Source: Caprimulgus europaeus (taxonomy: Eukaryota; Chordata; Aves; Caprimulgiformes; Caprimulgidae). Taken from it: a stretch of 64,000 nt of DNA. The position numbers were made by a program, and so were the translations under genes. The stretch is from the NCBI GenBank assembly GCA_907165065.1, contig OU015534.1:12035686-12099685 (forward strand). The letters run 5' to 3'. The notes beneath the pieces were generated by a model that did not search any database, was not told where the DNA came from, and saw only the letters and a program-made list of their open reading frames with translations. Positions 49,001 through 59,901 of this stretch are shown piece after piece; position 1 is the first letter of the stretch; each line of letters begins with the position of its first letter.

Positions 49001-52000
49001 GAGTTAGTGCAACCAGGGGGAAATGCCTGTGGGTGCTGGCAGGACATGGGCTAACAGCAGCCATGAAGAGGCAGCTGCCAGCCACAGGCAGGGGTCACAG
49101 ACAGTGCTGCTGCAGCACAGCAAACCTCTGCCCGTACATCACCAGCATTCACACAACCCCACGGTGGTAGGTACAAGCAAGAACAGGCCTTGGGGGACAT
49201 TGGAGCAAGAGAGGTCCTCAACAGCATGTATGCAGAGCTGCCAGCCACAGAGGACTCTGCCCCTGTCCCAGCAGCCGTGGGGGCACAGCCAGGCCAGCAG
49301 GTCCAGCTCATTTCCCACACACTGCAGCTCAGAGTCAGCTGCATCCCATCCAGCCCAGCCACAAGCACACAGGGACAGAGCTCAGCCCCTCCATCAAAGC
49401 TCTCCCATCATGTTCCCCCCTAGAAACCAACTCTCTGTGCCACAGGGGAGGGAGTCTGAACTCTCTGTGACTGTCACCTGAACCACCACTATGCCAGGGC
49501 AGGCTGACAGGTCCACATGTCTGGGGAGAGGCAGCTGCTCAGGGCTGGAGCTTTCCAGGACTCAGCACCCAATGGAGGGAGGTTTGTGCCTGCAGCAGGA
49601 CTGGTCCTTCCAACACCGGGACTGGGGAAGCTAACCACAGCAAGCTGTTGGTACCAGTGACATCCTCCCTGGCAGACTGGTTCTTGGTGCATCAGGTACA
49701 TTAGCACTTCTGATTTACACAGCATCCCACACAGGTGCTGTGTTCAGAGTAAAGTGCCTACAATCCATCTGGATCACTGTGAAGCTGGGCAGAGCACCCT
49801 GTCTCCTCTCTGACCCAGCCACAGACCCTGGCATTGCCAGGAGCATTGGGCTCTTCCCCCTCTGCCAGCACGCAGGACACTGCCAGAACTGGGCCCTGTC
49901 ATGTCCCAGCAGCAGTGTGTCACTGTGTGTGCCCAGAGCATTGCATCAGGTACCTGCTCCATGCTGGGCATCCCCAGCAATGCCAGGGGACTGGCTGCAG
50001 ATGAGCCTGGCCAAGGAGGACAATGTCCTTCCCCAGACCTCCTGTCCTCCAGCATCTCACCCTAGAGTTACCACTCTTTCCTCTCCCCCATCTGTTTCCT
50101 CATCCAGGGCTCTGCCAAAAAAGAGATTTCTGGATCCCTTTCTCCATAATGTTTTTCTGAGCCTCAAGCTCCTCAGCCAAAGGGAGTCCCCAATTCTGTG
50201 ACAGCAAGTGACCATACGCAGCATGTTGTTGCCCATGCTTCAGTCCCACAGCAGCACCTGCTCAGATACTGCCCTCCTTCACAAGTCAGGAAACACCCTT
50301 AAGCTCAAGAGCAGGCGAGATCTGGGGGATCCATTAACCTGTTTTCTCAAGAGCAGTGAAGCTGGGCAAGTCCAGAGGTTGAAGGATGGAGGTATCCTGC
50401 ATCAGCAGCTGATCCCAGCAAGCCCACAGCACAGGGGCAGTGCTGCCTATCCCGGGGGAATGGCTGTGGCTCCAGCCCTCAGCACACTGCAGCCCTTGCT
50501 GGCAGCCCCCGCTCCTCCCATCGCAACCAGGCGGCTGCAGCTGGAAGAGGCACCGTGTGGTCCGGATCCGGAGCGAGCCTGTCATCTCTCCCTCATCACC
50601 CAGCCAGGCCTAAAAATATCCTGGGGGGGGGGCGGTGGTGGTTGTGCTGCAGTCTCTGTTACACAGATGGAAAAGGCTGGTCCTGCCAGAGAGCCCAGGG
50701 CAGCACCAGCTCCTCTGCCCCGCACTGGCACAGGGTACTGGGACGCTGCGCTGTGCCTCGGTAATCCCCGCAGTGGAGGTGAGCCAGGGACAGCGTGCAG
50801 AGCACCCCAGCCTGGCACAGCATCGCAGCTGGGGCTGTCCTGGCCCAGGGAGACAGGCAGCTCCAGAGGGACGGTTCCTTCTGAGTGCACAGAGCTGAGC
50901 AGGGCAGAGAAGAAGGGAACAGGGGGTTTCACAGCCATCAATCTCTAACAATGATGAGATGGTGTGCTGCCCAGACACCCGTGACAAGTTAAAAGTGCAC
51001 TCAGGCAGCCAAACTGACAGCGCTGTGGGTGCAAGTGCAGGGGGACAGGGAGCTGGATGGCAAGTCATGGAGCAGCAGCAGCAGGAGGAAGGCAGGCTCA
51101 GCCCTCAGCCCCTGGGAAAAGCTGGGGAAGCAGAAGAGCATGGCTGAGCTTGCAGCCTGTCTGGAGAAAAGCGATGGCTTTGTGCCCTGAAACTCATGCA
51201 AAGGGCAAAGTCATCAGCTCCTCCCCTCCCAACCCTGCATGTCCTGAAGCCACAGGGCCTGACAGCAAGCAGGGCTGCTGACGCTGAGCCTTGGGCAATC
51301 ATTCACCTGATAAACCCCACAGAGTGGGAAAGGGAGCAGAGATGCTGCTGGAGGAGCCAGGAGGGACACGCCAGCTCTTGCAGGAATGGCTTACAGGATA
51401 AGAGCACAAATCCAGTCCCAAGCAGAGACTCTGTCTCTGACACAGACTCATAGCTGGCAAGCAGGGCCTGTGGAGTTGCTAGTGGGTCAGGGCAGGAGGG
51501 AGGGCTGCTTAGGGAAGGCAAGCACAGCCCCCTCAGAGCTGCCCGACACATGGAGGGCAGGTTCACCAACCCATCCCCAGGCTGGTCCTCTACCACCCCA
51601 GCATTCTCAGCATGCCCAGAAGGAGCCCATGCTCAGGGCAGAGCACACCATGGCAGGGTAAATGCTGGCCCCACAGCACCGCCTTTGCAATAGGCAAGAG
51701 GCTTCTTCAGGGTCCAGCCCTACAAGTGGACTAGGAGCCCTGGATCATGCAGGGGGTGACAAGCTCCCACCCAGCTGCTCTGCCACGTGCCATCTGACCT
51801 GCCCTTGCACCCCAACCCCACTAGCAGCTGTATCATCCCTCTGTAGCCATCTCCTCTCTCTTGCTCCAGAGTTGGTCAGCGAAATATCAGTCCACCCTCC
51901 TCCCAAACCACGTAAGGTGTAAGATCTTACTGCCCAGCCCAGCATCCCACAGCCCTCTCAAGTGCATGAGCCTCTCCTCACTTGTCTTCAGCATGCATTT

Positions 52001-55000
52001 CACATCCTTTCAGCCACCAGACCTGAAACACCCTCTGCATTTTCTGCTGGGGTGCATGGAGCACATCAGCACCCACATGGTCCCTCAACCAGCTCATGAG
52101 CAGCTGCAGAGACGGCAGAAGCTGAAGGCTCAGGGCAGCCCTGCCCTCTGCTGCAGCATCCCCATCCCAGCACAGACACATCTCCAGTGAGTTCCTCTGG
52201 ATTCCAGGATACCAGCCCAAGGGCCCATTGCAGCCAATGCCACCACCACTACTGGGAGACCCCCACGTGTGCCTAGCCCAGCCCATGGGGAGCGTGACTG
52301 CTCCCTGCCACAAGCCTTGTTCCCTCCATCCAGACATCTCCTGGAGCAGTGCTGTCTGAGAAGAGGAACTGCCTGCTGCTCCAGCCCACAGCCAAGCCAC
52401 ACCGACTGCATCCCAGCCCAGCTGGTGTCCCCAGGATGTCACAACCATCCTGATCCCAAACCTGACGTGCCAACCACTCATTCCCAGCCCGTGCTGCACT
52501 TTCATCACAGCCCAGGCCAGCAGGGAAACACCCTTTGCACAGCCAAACTTCTCCTGGGCTGGGGACCCAGGGCCCAGGCCATGCTGCCTGGGCAGCACCT
52601 CCCAGAGGGACATGCACCAGGCAGACATGTCTCACCGCTTCCCACAGCGGCAAACAGCCCACACAGAGCCATCCCCAGGGAGCCCAGCCCTAAGCAATCT
52701 CACCTGCTGCTTCTAGGGCTGTGGGACAGGCTGTGCTGGGAGAAGGATGAGACCAAAACCCCTCTGAGCTGCTGGCAGGGCCCAGGCATAGCGAGGCAGC
52801 CATTTGCTGGGAAGGGGAAATTCTCCCCCAGCAGGTACCAGCCGCCTCCCCAAAAGGGCTGCACAGGGGCCCTTCTGTCCAGCAGCTCCTGGGGGAAGGA
52901 CTGTGGTGCCCCAGCCTGCCCAGAGAAGGGGTGAAGATCTGCTGTGGGGGTCAAGGACAGCCCAGCACCCAGGGATTGCCTCCATGGCCCCGGTCCCTCA
53001 CCTCTCGCTGGGAACCACCCGTGCAGCCTCATCGCAGCCAGTGCAGGACTGGAAGCTGCTTGTTTAGAGTCTGCACAGCTGGGCAAGGGACTGACCCAGG
53101 TCCCCCAGGGCTGTCCCCACAAACTGTCAGAGGCTGGGGAACACAGGCAGGCAGGAGGGACCCTAGGCAGCTGTCTCAGGCACCGTGGTCCAGGGCAGAA
53201 GCAGAGGAGCTGGGCTCCTAGGGAAAGACCCCCAGCGCACTGGTGCCAAAGCAGTGCCCCATGCAGGCGAGAGCCCTGCCCAGAAAAGGCAGGGCAGTGG
53301 GACAGAGAAGACCTCACTATATTGGGACCCCTTAAGTACAACTTGTCTGGAGAAGCCCTGGGCTCAGCTGGAGAAGGCGAGGAGTGAGAAGCGCTCCCCT
53401 GAGCTGGCCCACCAGGTGCTGACGTGCCTGGCTCCCCGCCCGGCAGCTCAGACGCGCGGCTCCCATGAACGCCGTCTTTCTTCTCCTGCCGCACAGCCCT
53501 TGGCAGCTCCTCAGCCTCGCCGGCTGGGGAGGAGGAAGAGCCAAGGTCTGTTTTTCTGTCCCTTTCCCCTTGCCAGGCTCTGCACAGCACTGAGGGCCCA
53601 AATTGGGGCCTCCCTGCTGGGGACTAGCACTGCAGACCCCTACTCCCACAGGGATCCAAGAGGAGCCTTCACTTCAACCTCTGAGAAACACAGAGTTGGC
53701 CCCAGCCGCCCTTGCAAGGATGGACGAGGGTCCAAGCAAGAAGCCCTGCTACCTTCCTGCGTGCAAGGAAGAACGGCAGAATTAGAGCATTAACTCTGCT
53801 GCCAGTCCCCGTGGCCACCGGCTGTTACATTGTGTTTGGAAACATCTATCCAGCTGGAAACAGCAAAGTCAGAGAGGACTCAGGACAAACCCTCCTCTGG
53901 CTGCCAACGCAACTGCTGTCTTTATCCTGCCCTGCTTTGCGGGGCCTGGACAAGCAAAAGCTGCATCTCCATAGCAGGGTCAAGCACCCTGGGCAGCCAC
54001 CCACTGCAGCCCACCACTGCTCCAGCCAGACAGGCTGCTAACCCCTTCTGTGTAGTTGCTCCTCATCACCAATTTCCTCGTTTCCAGCAGAACAGCCCTG
54101 TAACTCCAGCAGCAGCACACCAGCACCACACACCATTCCTATTTTCCACAGAACTGGCTGCAACTAACAGCTCCTCCACACATGCAACCTGCAGCCGGTC
54201 AGCACCCACCACCACACTAAAGGCACCCATGTCCTGCACCCATGATACTAGGTCATTTTTATTTTTTAATTGCTGGTGGCTATCAGTAATGAAGTTTGAG
54301 TTAACCCCTGCTGCAAGGACAGGCATGAAAATTAACCCAAAAAGTGCAGAGATTGTATTCAAGAGAAGCAGCAGCACTTAAGGCAATGAAACAGTCCAAG
54401 TATATTAACCAACATCAACTCACATTCACAACCATCTGATCCCATGTCTGGGGCTTCTTTGGAGGTCTGTGGGTATGACACACCCCCTGCCTTCCGAAAT
54501 TCAGCAAGACTGTGGACTTGATTCATTACACTTTTTGAATGAGTTTGCTTTGGTCTATAGCATAATTGTATGTCGTGTGTCCCAGTGCAGCCACAGGTGC
54601 TGCTTGGGCACAAGACTGGCTGGTACAAATTCTTGAGCTGCAAAGAAGTTTCTCCTAACTATACGGAGTACTTCAGCCTGGGTATGCAAACACTCCAGCA
54701 CACCAGCCACCCACCCTGCCTACAACCTGTGAAGAGACAGCTCTTCCTTCAGCCAGCAGTTTGGATAAAGATAAGAGCATCCCAAGTCCTGAGGCGCTGG
54801 GTCCCCTTGCAGCACGATGGGCCTACACTGGGGTACGCCAGGCAGTGGCTTACACAGGGCTAACGCTCCAGCTAAGGTGGAGGAGCCCAGGCAGCAGGTG
54901 TGGTTCATTCCTCTCTTGCATCATGCACCAAAGGTGTTCACAACCCACTACAACCATTCATAAAAGTGAGAACTTTTCTTAAATGCTGAATTACAGGCCA

Positions 55001-58000
55001 AGGACTGCTCTCTTCAGGCTCTCCTACCTTCACTCAGTTTTGACTAGAAATTAACACACATACTGTACCATTTTAATCTTTTTCCTGTACCATCCCACAC
55101 ATTTTCCTCATTTGCTAGGTGCTGTCAAAGCAGTTTTGACTTCAGCATTGCCACATTACTCATACTGCAGCAAGGAGGCTGTGGCAATGTTTCTGCACGG
55201 ATCTGCCACAGGTTCCTCAAAGGATTGCAATCAGGTGAATGTTTCCCATTCCTCTGCAGACCATTCTGGTGAGGTCAAAGGAAACTACACACCCTCACCT
55301 ATCCTCATTACTGGAACCAAGGAGCAACACACTCACTCCACCCGAAGTGTTGCACTCTTCACTCATCTGAGGGAGAAATTTAAAGCTGCTGAACAGCTCT
55401 AACAGCAATGCAAAGAAATGAAGAACTATTATGGGAAAAGAGGAAAAAGGCTTATTTTGACTTTTAGCAATAACCCATGTTGTTCATGTTGAACCTAAAA
55501 CACTGCACACTCTACAGTAACCTGAGTGCACACGCTTAAGGGTTCTGTGTAGTGTCAGGGAAAAGTTGTTTACATTTTCCCCAACTACAAAAGCTGGCTC
55601 CAGGAATACCTGTCACGTTAGGCTCCAAAGATACGTGCTGGAGTAATAATACAATGAACAAGCAAGTTATTCAAGGTCACTTGGTGTATCAGTAACAAAA
55701 ATCCCTGAGCTAAGGTAGAAGAATCTCCTTTCCCTGACTGTCAGTTCATCAAGTCTTAACCAGCACTGTGAAATTCAAGAGCCAACACTGAAGTAAAGAA
55801 CCAAGCTGTCCGACTCTGCACCCAGGTAAGATTTTCTGATGACTCCTCTTCTGGCACTGCCGCTCTCAGCTACCGAGGGAATCCAAGGCGACTCAGCTCT
55901 TACTGCAGGTGTCTCAGGTCTGTACTCAATAAGAAAGGACAAATCTATAGCTCTGTTCCTGTTCTGGTTGAACAGCCATGCTGCACTGAGTCCTTAAATA
56001 ACAGAACTCAGCTTAACATTTCTGAAAGACACCCAAGAGCTCACTGGCTAAGCATTAAGGAGATGAGTATCAGAAAGGAATAATGCTAATAGAAAAATCA
56101 GAAGCAAGATGAGAATTTCTGATTTACATTGTTTTAGTTCTTAAATTAATCTACAGATTGTCCATTTTGAAATTAGATTTATTACTTGATCAAATTGAAA
56201 ACAACATACAGGCTACCAGAGTCTTAATTTCATCTTGTGTTTGCACTAAAAAAAACAAGCAACAAAAATAAACAAACAAAAAACCACCCCAAAAAACCCA
56301 AGCACAACTGCAGACATGTCAGACAACAGAAGCCTGGTTAGAGAATGGAAGAACAGAGATGCACTGGAAGCCTTGGGATATGTGGCTACACTCCTCCAAC
56401 AGTGCAGAATCAATTCAACCCAGCTTAAAATACCAGGAAGAGAGAGAGAAGGAGCAAGAAGAATGGGTCCTACCACTGACTGTACTGTCTCTGGGCATCT
56501 TAAGACTCTGCTGATGGAGAAAGAGGTCTCCTAGAAGTCCAGCCACAGGCAGAAACATGACTGCAAACAGGTGCTTTACAAAGAATACAGTCACTTTTTA
56601 AAACCTTATAAAAAGTAAGTAGTGGCTTGCCAAGCTTATCCTGAATTAAGGGCAAGCCACTATTTGTTTATACTAAAAATGCTTTTATGGGTCCAGACTG
56701 AACCAGTCACAGACAGAAGCTTCATGAAAAGTGAAGTGATGAGGTCTACTGCCTGCAGCATCACATGCAATGGACCTAACGAAGGGCCACCAGAGCTCCC
56801 ATGGGGCATACTGAGCGTGATTTCCTACTGACCACGTTCAAGAAGCACCTGCCTTGCCAATATTCTGGCAGCACCTTGCCCTCACTGGAATGATGCTGTA
56901 ACAGGGCTAAACACACTTCCAAAACCAAACCACTGGAGAAAATTATTATCAGTCAAGATCAAAGCACAGGTAAAGGAAAGCATATGTACCTTTGAGACAG
57001 CGGCTCTGTAAAGAGCTTTTATTGCTACCTGTTATACTTTAAGCCATAAAAGTTTTTGTAAAGTCAAATAACACAGACCCCCTCAAACATCAGGGTCCCC
57101 AAGTTTAAGTTCACAAAGAGAAGCCAAAACACAGTTCAGTCCCTGCAGTAGGTAAAGTATGCTCGCATTTGAATGATGCAGCACAAGAACTGATGAGGAA
57201 ATTGGGAAGGCCCTTTGTCTCAGAGTGCAGAATGGCAGCAGTCTTCAACACAGTGCAGCCAACTGACAAGAGCCAATCTTGAGCCCGCAGAAAGCACAGC
57301 GTAACAAAGCTGCTCCTCAGAACAAATACTAGGCATAGGAGCTCTGGATAGTCACTCAATACTGTTAAGAGTTGGGTGGCAAAACCTGCTGCAGTTGAAC
57401 AACAGCACTCCAAACAAATCCAGCTGTTTCGTACTAGGTCACCATTTTAGGATGAAGCTGTTGAGCCAGGTGTTTGCATCACAGGTAGCACGTGGCACCC
57501 AAAAGGTGCATTTAAGTTAGACGGCAGTTTGGGAAGAAAGCCTGAACACAGGCACTTTTTCTCTGGAGGGAGGATGGCAGATGATACGAAGAGTATGTTT
57601 TTCAGTATACAGGTAGTGTTCAGCCTACAAGAAGTTAATATCAAACCTTAAGATACACTGACAGAACAGAGGCAAGTTTGTTAAGGCCCTGCCAGCTCTT
57701 CTCCATGTTTGCTCAGAGCACATCACTTCAGAGAGGCTTATGTATCGACTAAGACATCAAAGTGCAATTTCATTCCTATTGCCTAGACCAGAGTAACTGC
57801 AGATACTAGACTCCAGTCTTAACAGATCCTAGCTTTATCAAGCCAGCTATCTCATTCATCAGAAAGCTATTTAATACCCTGAGACCAGGAGTTTTGGATA
57901 TGGAAAAAAAAAAACAAACCCACCAAACCAAAAAACCAAAACAACTCACAAACAAAAACCCACTATCTCCTTTCAGAATCTGTTTAAGCCTTCCAATACT

Positions 58001-58139
58001 GATGAACAATGTATTCCACCACAAAAACGGGACAGAATACTTCTATGCAAAACGGTGGCTGTGCAAATCTTTGCTACTCATATCAGCCTCCTGACCCTAT
58101 AAAAATGTAGGGCTAAGTAAGATTTTCTTTATAAAAGTT
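49001..58139. other. Intergenic DNA between ST3GAL3 and KDM4A, right half
   Basis: GC-rich up to about 54.0 kb, then AT-rich towards KDM4A. The GC-rich part has many long overlapping frames on both strands (up to 296 codons at 52700-53590 on the minus strand), with Pro/Ser/Gly/Ala-rich composition and no recognisable domain, so I treat them as non-coding. A possible longer KDM4A 3' UTR could extend to about 57.0 kb. Confidence 0.6.
57901..57961. repeat. A/C-rich low-complexity tract
   Basis: A-run followed by caaaccca, ccaaaccaaaaaacc and similar A/C-only words. Similar tracts occur at 24.55-24.60 and 56.25-56.31 kb. They look like decayed poly(A). Confidence 0.8.
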
Positions 58140-59335
58140 GTAGTTTATTTCTTTCTGATCAAGAGTTGTATCACTACACAATACTACATTTTATTGCTAA
58201 TCACAAACTGATGCACCGGGGTTTCAGAAGAGTTTGGTTTATAGCGTTCCTAAGTAACAAAAGGAAAAAAGTTACAAATCCAGACTTTGCAGACACATTG
58301 CCATGTCCCTATAGAAGCAGGGATGCACTGGGTCTGTTTCACTAGAAAATTATCCTCTCAAACTGTTTCTGGAGAACACGTAACCATAATTTTCTCCAGC
58401 ATGAAAGTCACCTCATCATTCCATGCAAAAAGAAGGTGGCCAATCTGCTCCACAGTCTAAAACCCCTTTCCTACAAAATGAGAAAGGAACATGTATTTAC
58501 ATGGCTCCTACTGTGCTGTGTTAATGCTTAAATTACTAGGAGCAAGTTGGCACATCTTCCAGGTACACCTACTACCCAGCTTAACTCAGCTTCCTATTGC
58601 TGGGGTAGCAAGCTCTCTCCAACACAACCAAGATGTGCCCTACTAATACTCTACAGAAATGCTGCGGTAACTTTTGCCAGACAGCAACACAGCAGCACTT
58701 CTCCTTCAGAAGAGCATTGCACAGCCTTTCAGCAAGACATACAGTTCAGTGCATGCTTTATCTGTCTCGGACCCAATAACAGCTGTTGTAAGCAAAAGCC
58801 TGCAGCCACATAACACACAGTGCTGCCACAGAAGAGGTACTGCACTGCTTCAGATTTCGCTGCCCTGTCATCCCCAATACTGTGATGCTTGGATTTCAAG
58901 GGAGAGTTAGGACTCTGTCCCTTTGGTCATTATTGCCTTAGAAGGTGTGAGGAGAAACTAAAAAGAAACCCTTTGGGAGGTGAATGCCTGTTCTTGTTAG
59001 ACGGCTGCACTGCGCAGAGCTCCAGACAGATTTCATTGATTCTGAGGCACGTACTATTACAGTTAAACTTGTGATTAAGTAAGTCAAAACAAGTATCAGA
59101 ACAAAAATATTAAATGGAGGGTTAAATAATTTGTCCTATAGAATTCAATTTCACATTTCACCTGTTCACACAAGCACCTCCTGTCTGCTTGGACCTGAAC
59201 AGCCTACAGCTCCTCAACCCTCAGAAAGGAAGTGCTGAGAAACAAGAGACTGAAGCTGCTTGCGACAAAAAGATGGATATAAATATAAAAAGAGGTTCCA
59301 TTTCAAGCACCAGTAATACTGCCTGCTCAAGCCCA

Positions 59336-59355
59336 GGTGTGGTCACCAGGGAGAC
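59336..59355 (+). promoter_or_regulatory. Candidate CTCF-like site
   Basis: GGTCACCAGGGAGAC resembles the CTCF core (CCACCAGGGGGCGC type) but has two substitutions in the G-run. It is about 85 bp from the ZNF143-like site. Those two factors often co-occur at chromatin loop anchors, which raises its interest, but the match alone is moderate. Confidence 0.3.
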
Positions 59356-59424
59356 TTGCAAAATCAGGAACATTATTCAATTAAAACAATAGACCATACT
59401 ATTCTGCAGCTGCCAAGATTCCCG

Positions 59425-59440
59425 GCTACAACTCCCAGAA
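59425..59440 (+). promoter_or_regulatory. Candidate ZNF143/STAF binding site in the KDM4A 3' UTR
   Basis: The sequence GCTACAACTCCCAGAA differs at one base from the well-known STAF/ZNF143 core (A-C-T-A-C-A-A-Y-T-C-C-C-A-G-M-A). Such long matches are rare by chance. It lies about 320 nt downstream of the KDM4A stop codon, an unusual place for a motif found mainly at promoters and loop anchors. Function is inferred from the motif only. Confidence 0.45.
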
Positions 59441-59760
59441 GAGTTTGCCACCTGTCAAAATTGTCTCTAATAAAAAAAGCAAGACTGCTTGACGAGATGA
59501 AAGCAACACCCCCAAGCTGGCTTATTCAGTAAGGACCCAACTTCAGACCAGGAGTCTGCAGGCATCAGCTTCAGCAAACGGGATCTGTTTCACTATCCAA
59601 CAGCTGCCTTTCAGCTACTGCAGAGCATCAGCTTTTTAGCTTCCTTAAAAAACAAAACAAAAAAACCCTGGATTCGAAGCGTCCAAATATGGCCTGTTGT
59701 ACTGGAGCGTTTAAATCCTTGGGGGAGGTGGGCATCATCTTCCTCTGCCACAGGCAGCGC

Positions 59761-59901
59761 CTACTCCATGATGGCCCGGTACAACGCAGGTTCAATGTAA
59801 TCTTCACGGTAGCGCGAATTGATCACTCTTTGCCTCTTCCTCTCTTGTCTGACCTCCTTCTCGGCGAAGATCTCCGTGAAGCGCATGTCTGAAGCTATCG
59901 A
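59761..59901 (-). CDS. KDM4A: KDM4A terminal coding exon with stop codon
   Basis: This coding part is 141 nt: 46 residues plus TAG at 59763-59761, after the acceptor tctcctag. It reads [17 protein letters not shown], then a basic stretch [16 protein letters not shown], and ends [13 protein letters not shown]. This ending is typical of KDM4A and differs from KDM4B and KDM4C, so it settles the paralogue. The exon continues downstream as 3' UTR. Confidence 0.97.
   Translation of the reverse strand, partial: SIASDMRFTEIFAEKEVRQERKRQRVINSRYREDYIEPALYRAIME

Larger units (their letters stand above)
58140..59760 (-). other. KDM4A: Probable KDM4A 3' UTR
   Basis: No coding similarity is seen below the stop codon. 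On the minus strand the first clustered canonical poly(A) signals are AATAAA at 58195-58190 and 58149-58144. The first is followed by a GT-rich stretch, as expected downstream of a cleavage site. A 3' UTR of about 1.6 kb is plausible for this gene. A further AATAAA at 57023-57018 could give a longer form. The exact end is an inference and needs transcript data. Confidence 0.5.

Noticed and set aside
50208-50948. Plus-strand ORF of 246 codons
   Set aside because: Low-complexity Pro/Ser/Ala/Gly-rich translation with no family resemblance; competing frames on the other strand.
52269-53793. Long overlapping ORFs (296, 221, 202 codons) on both strands
   Set aside because: GC-rich intergenic DNA; no recognisable domain, mutually overlapping frames, no convincing splice signals.
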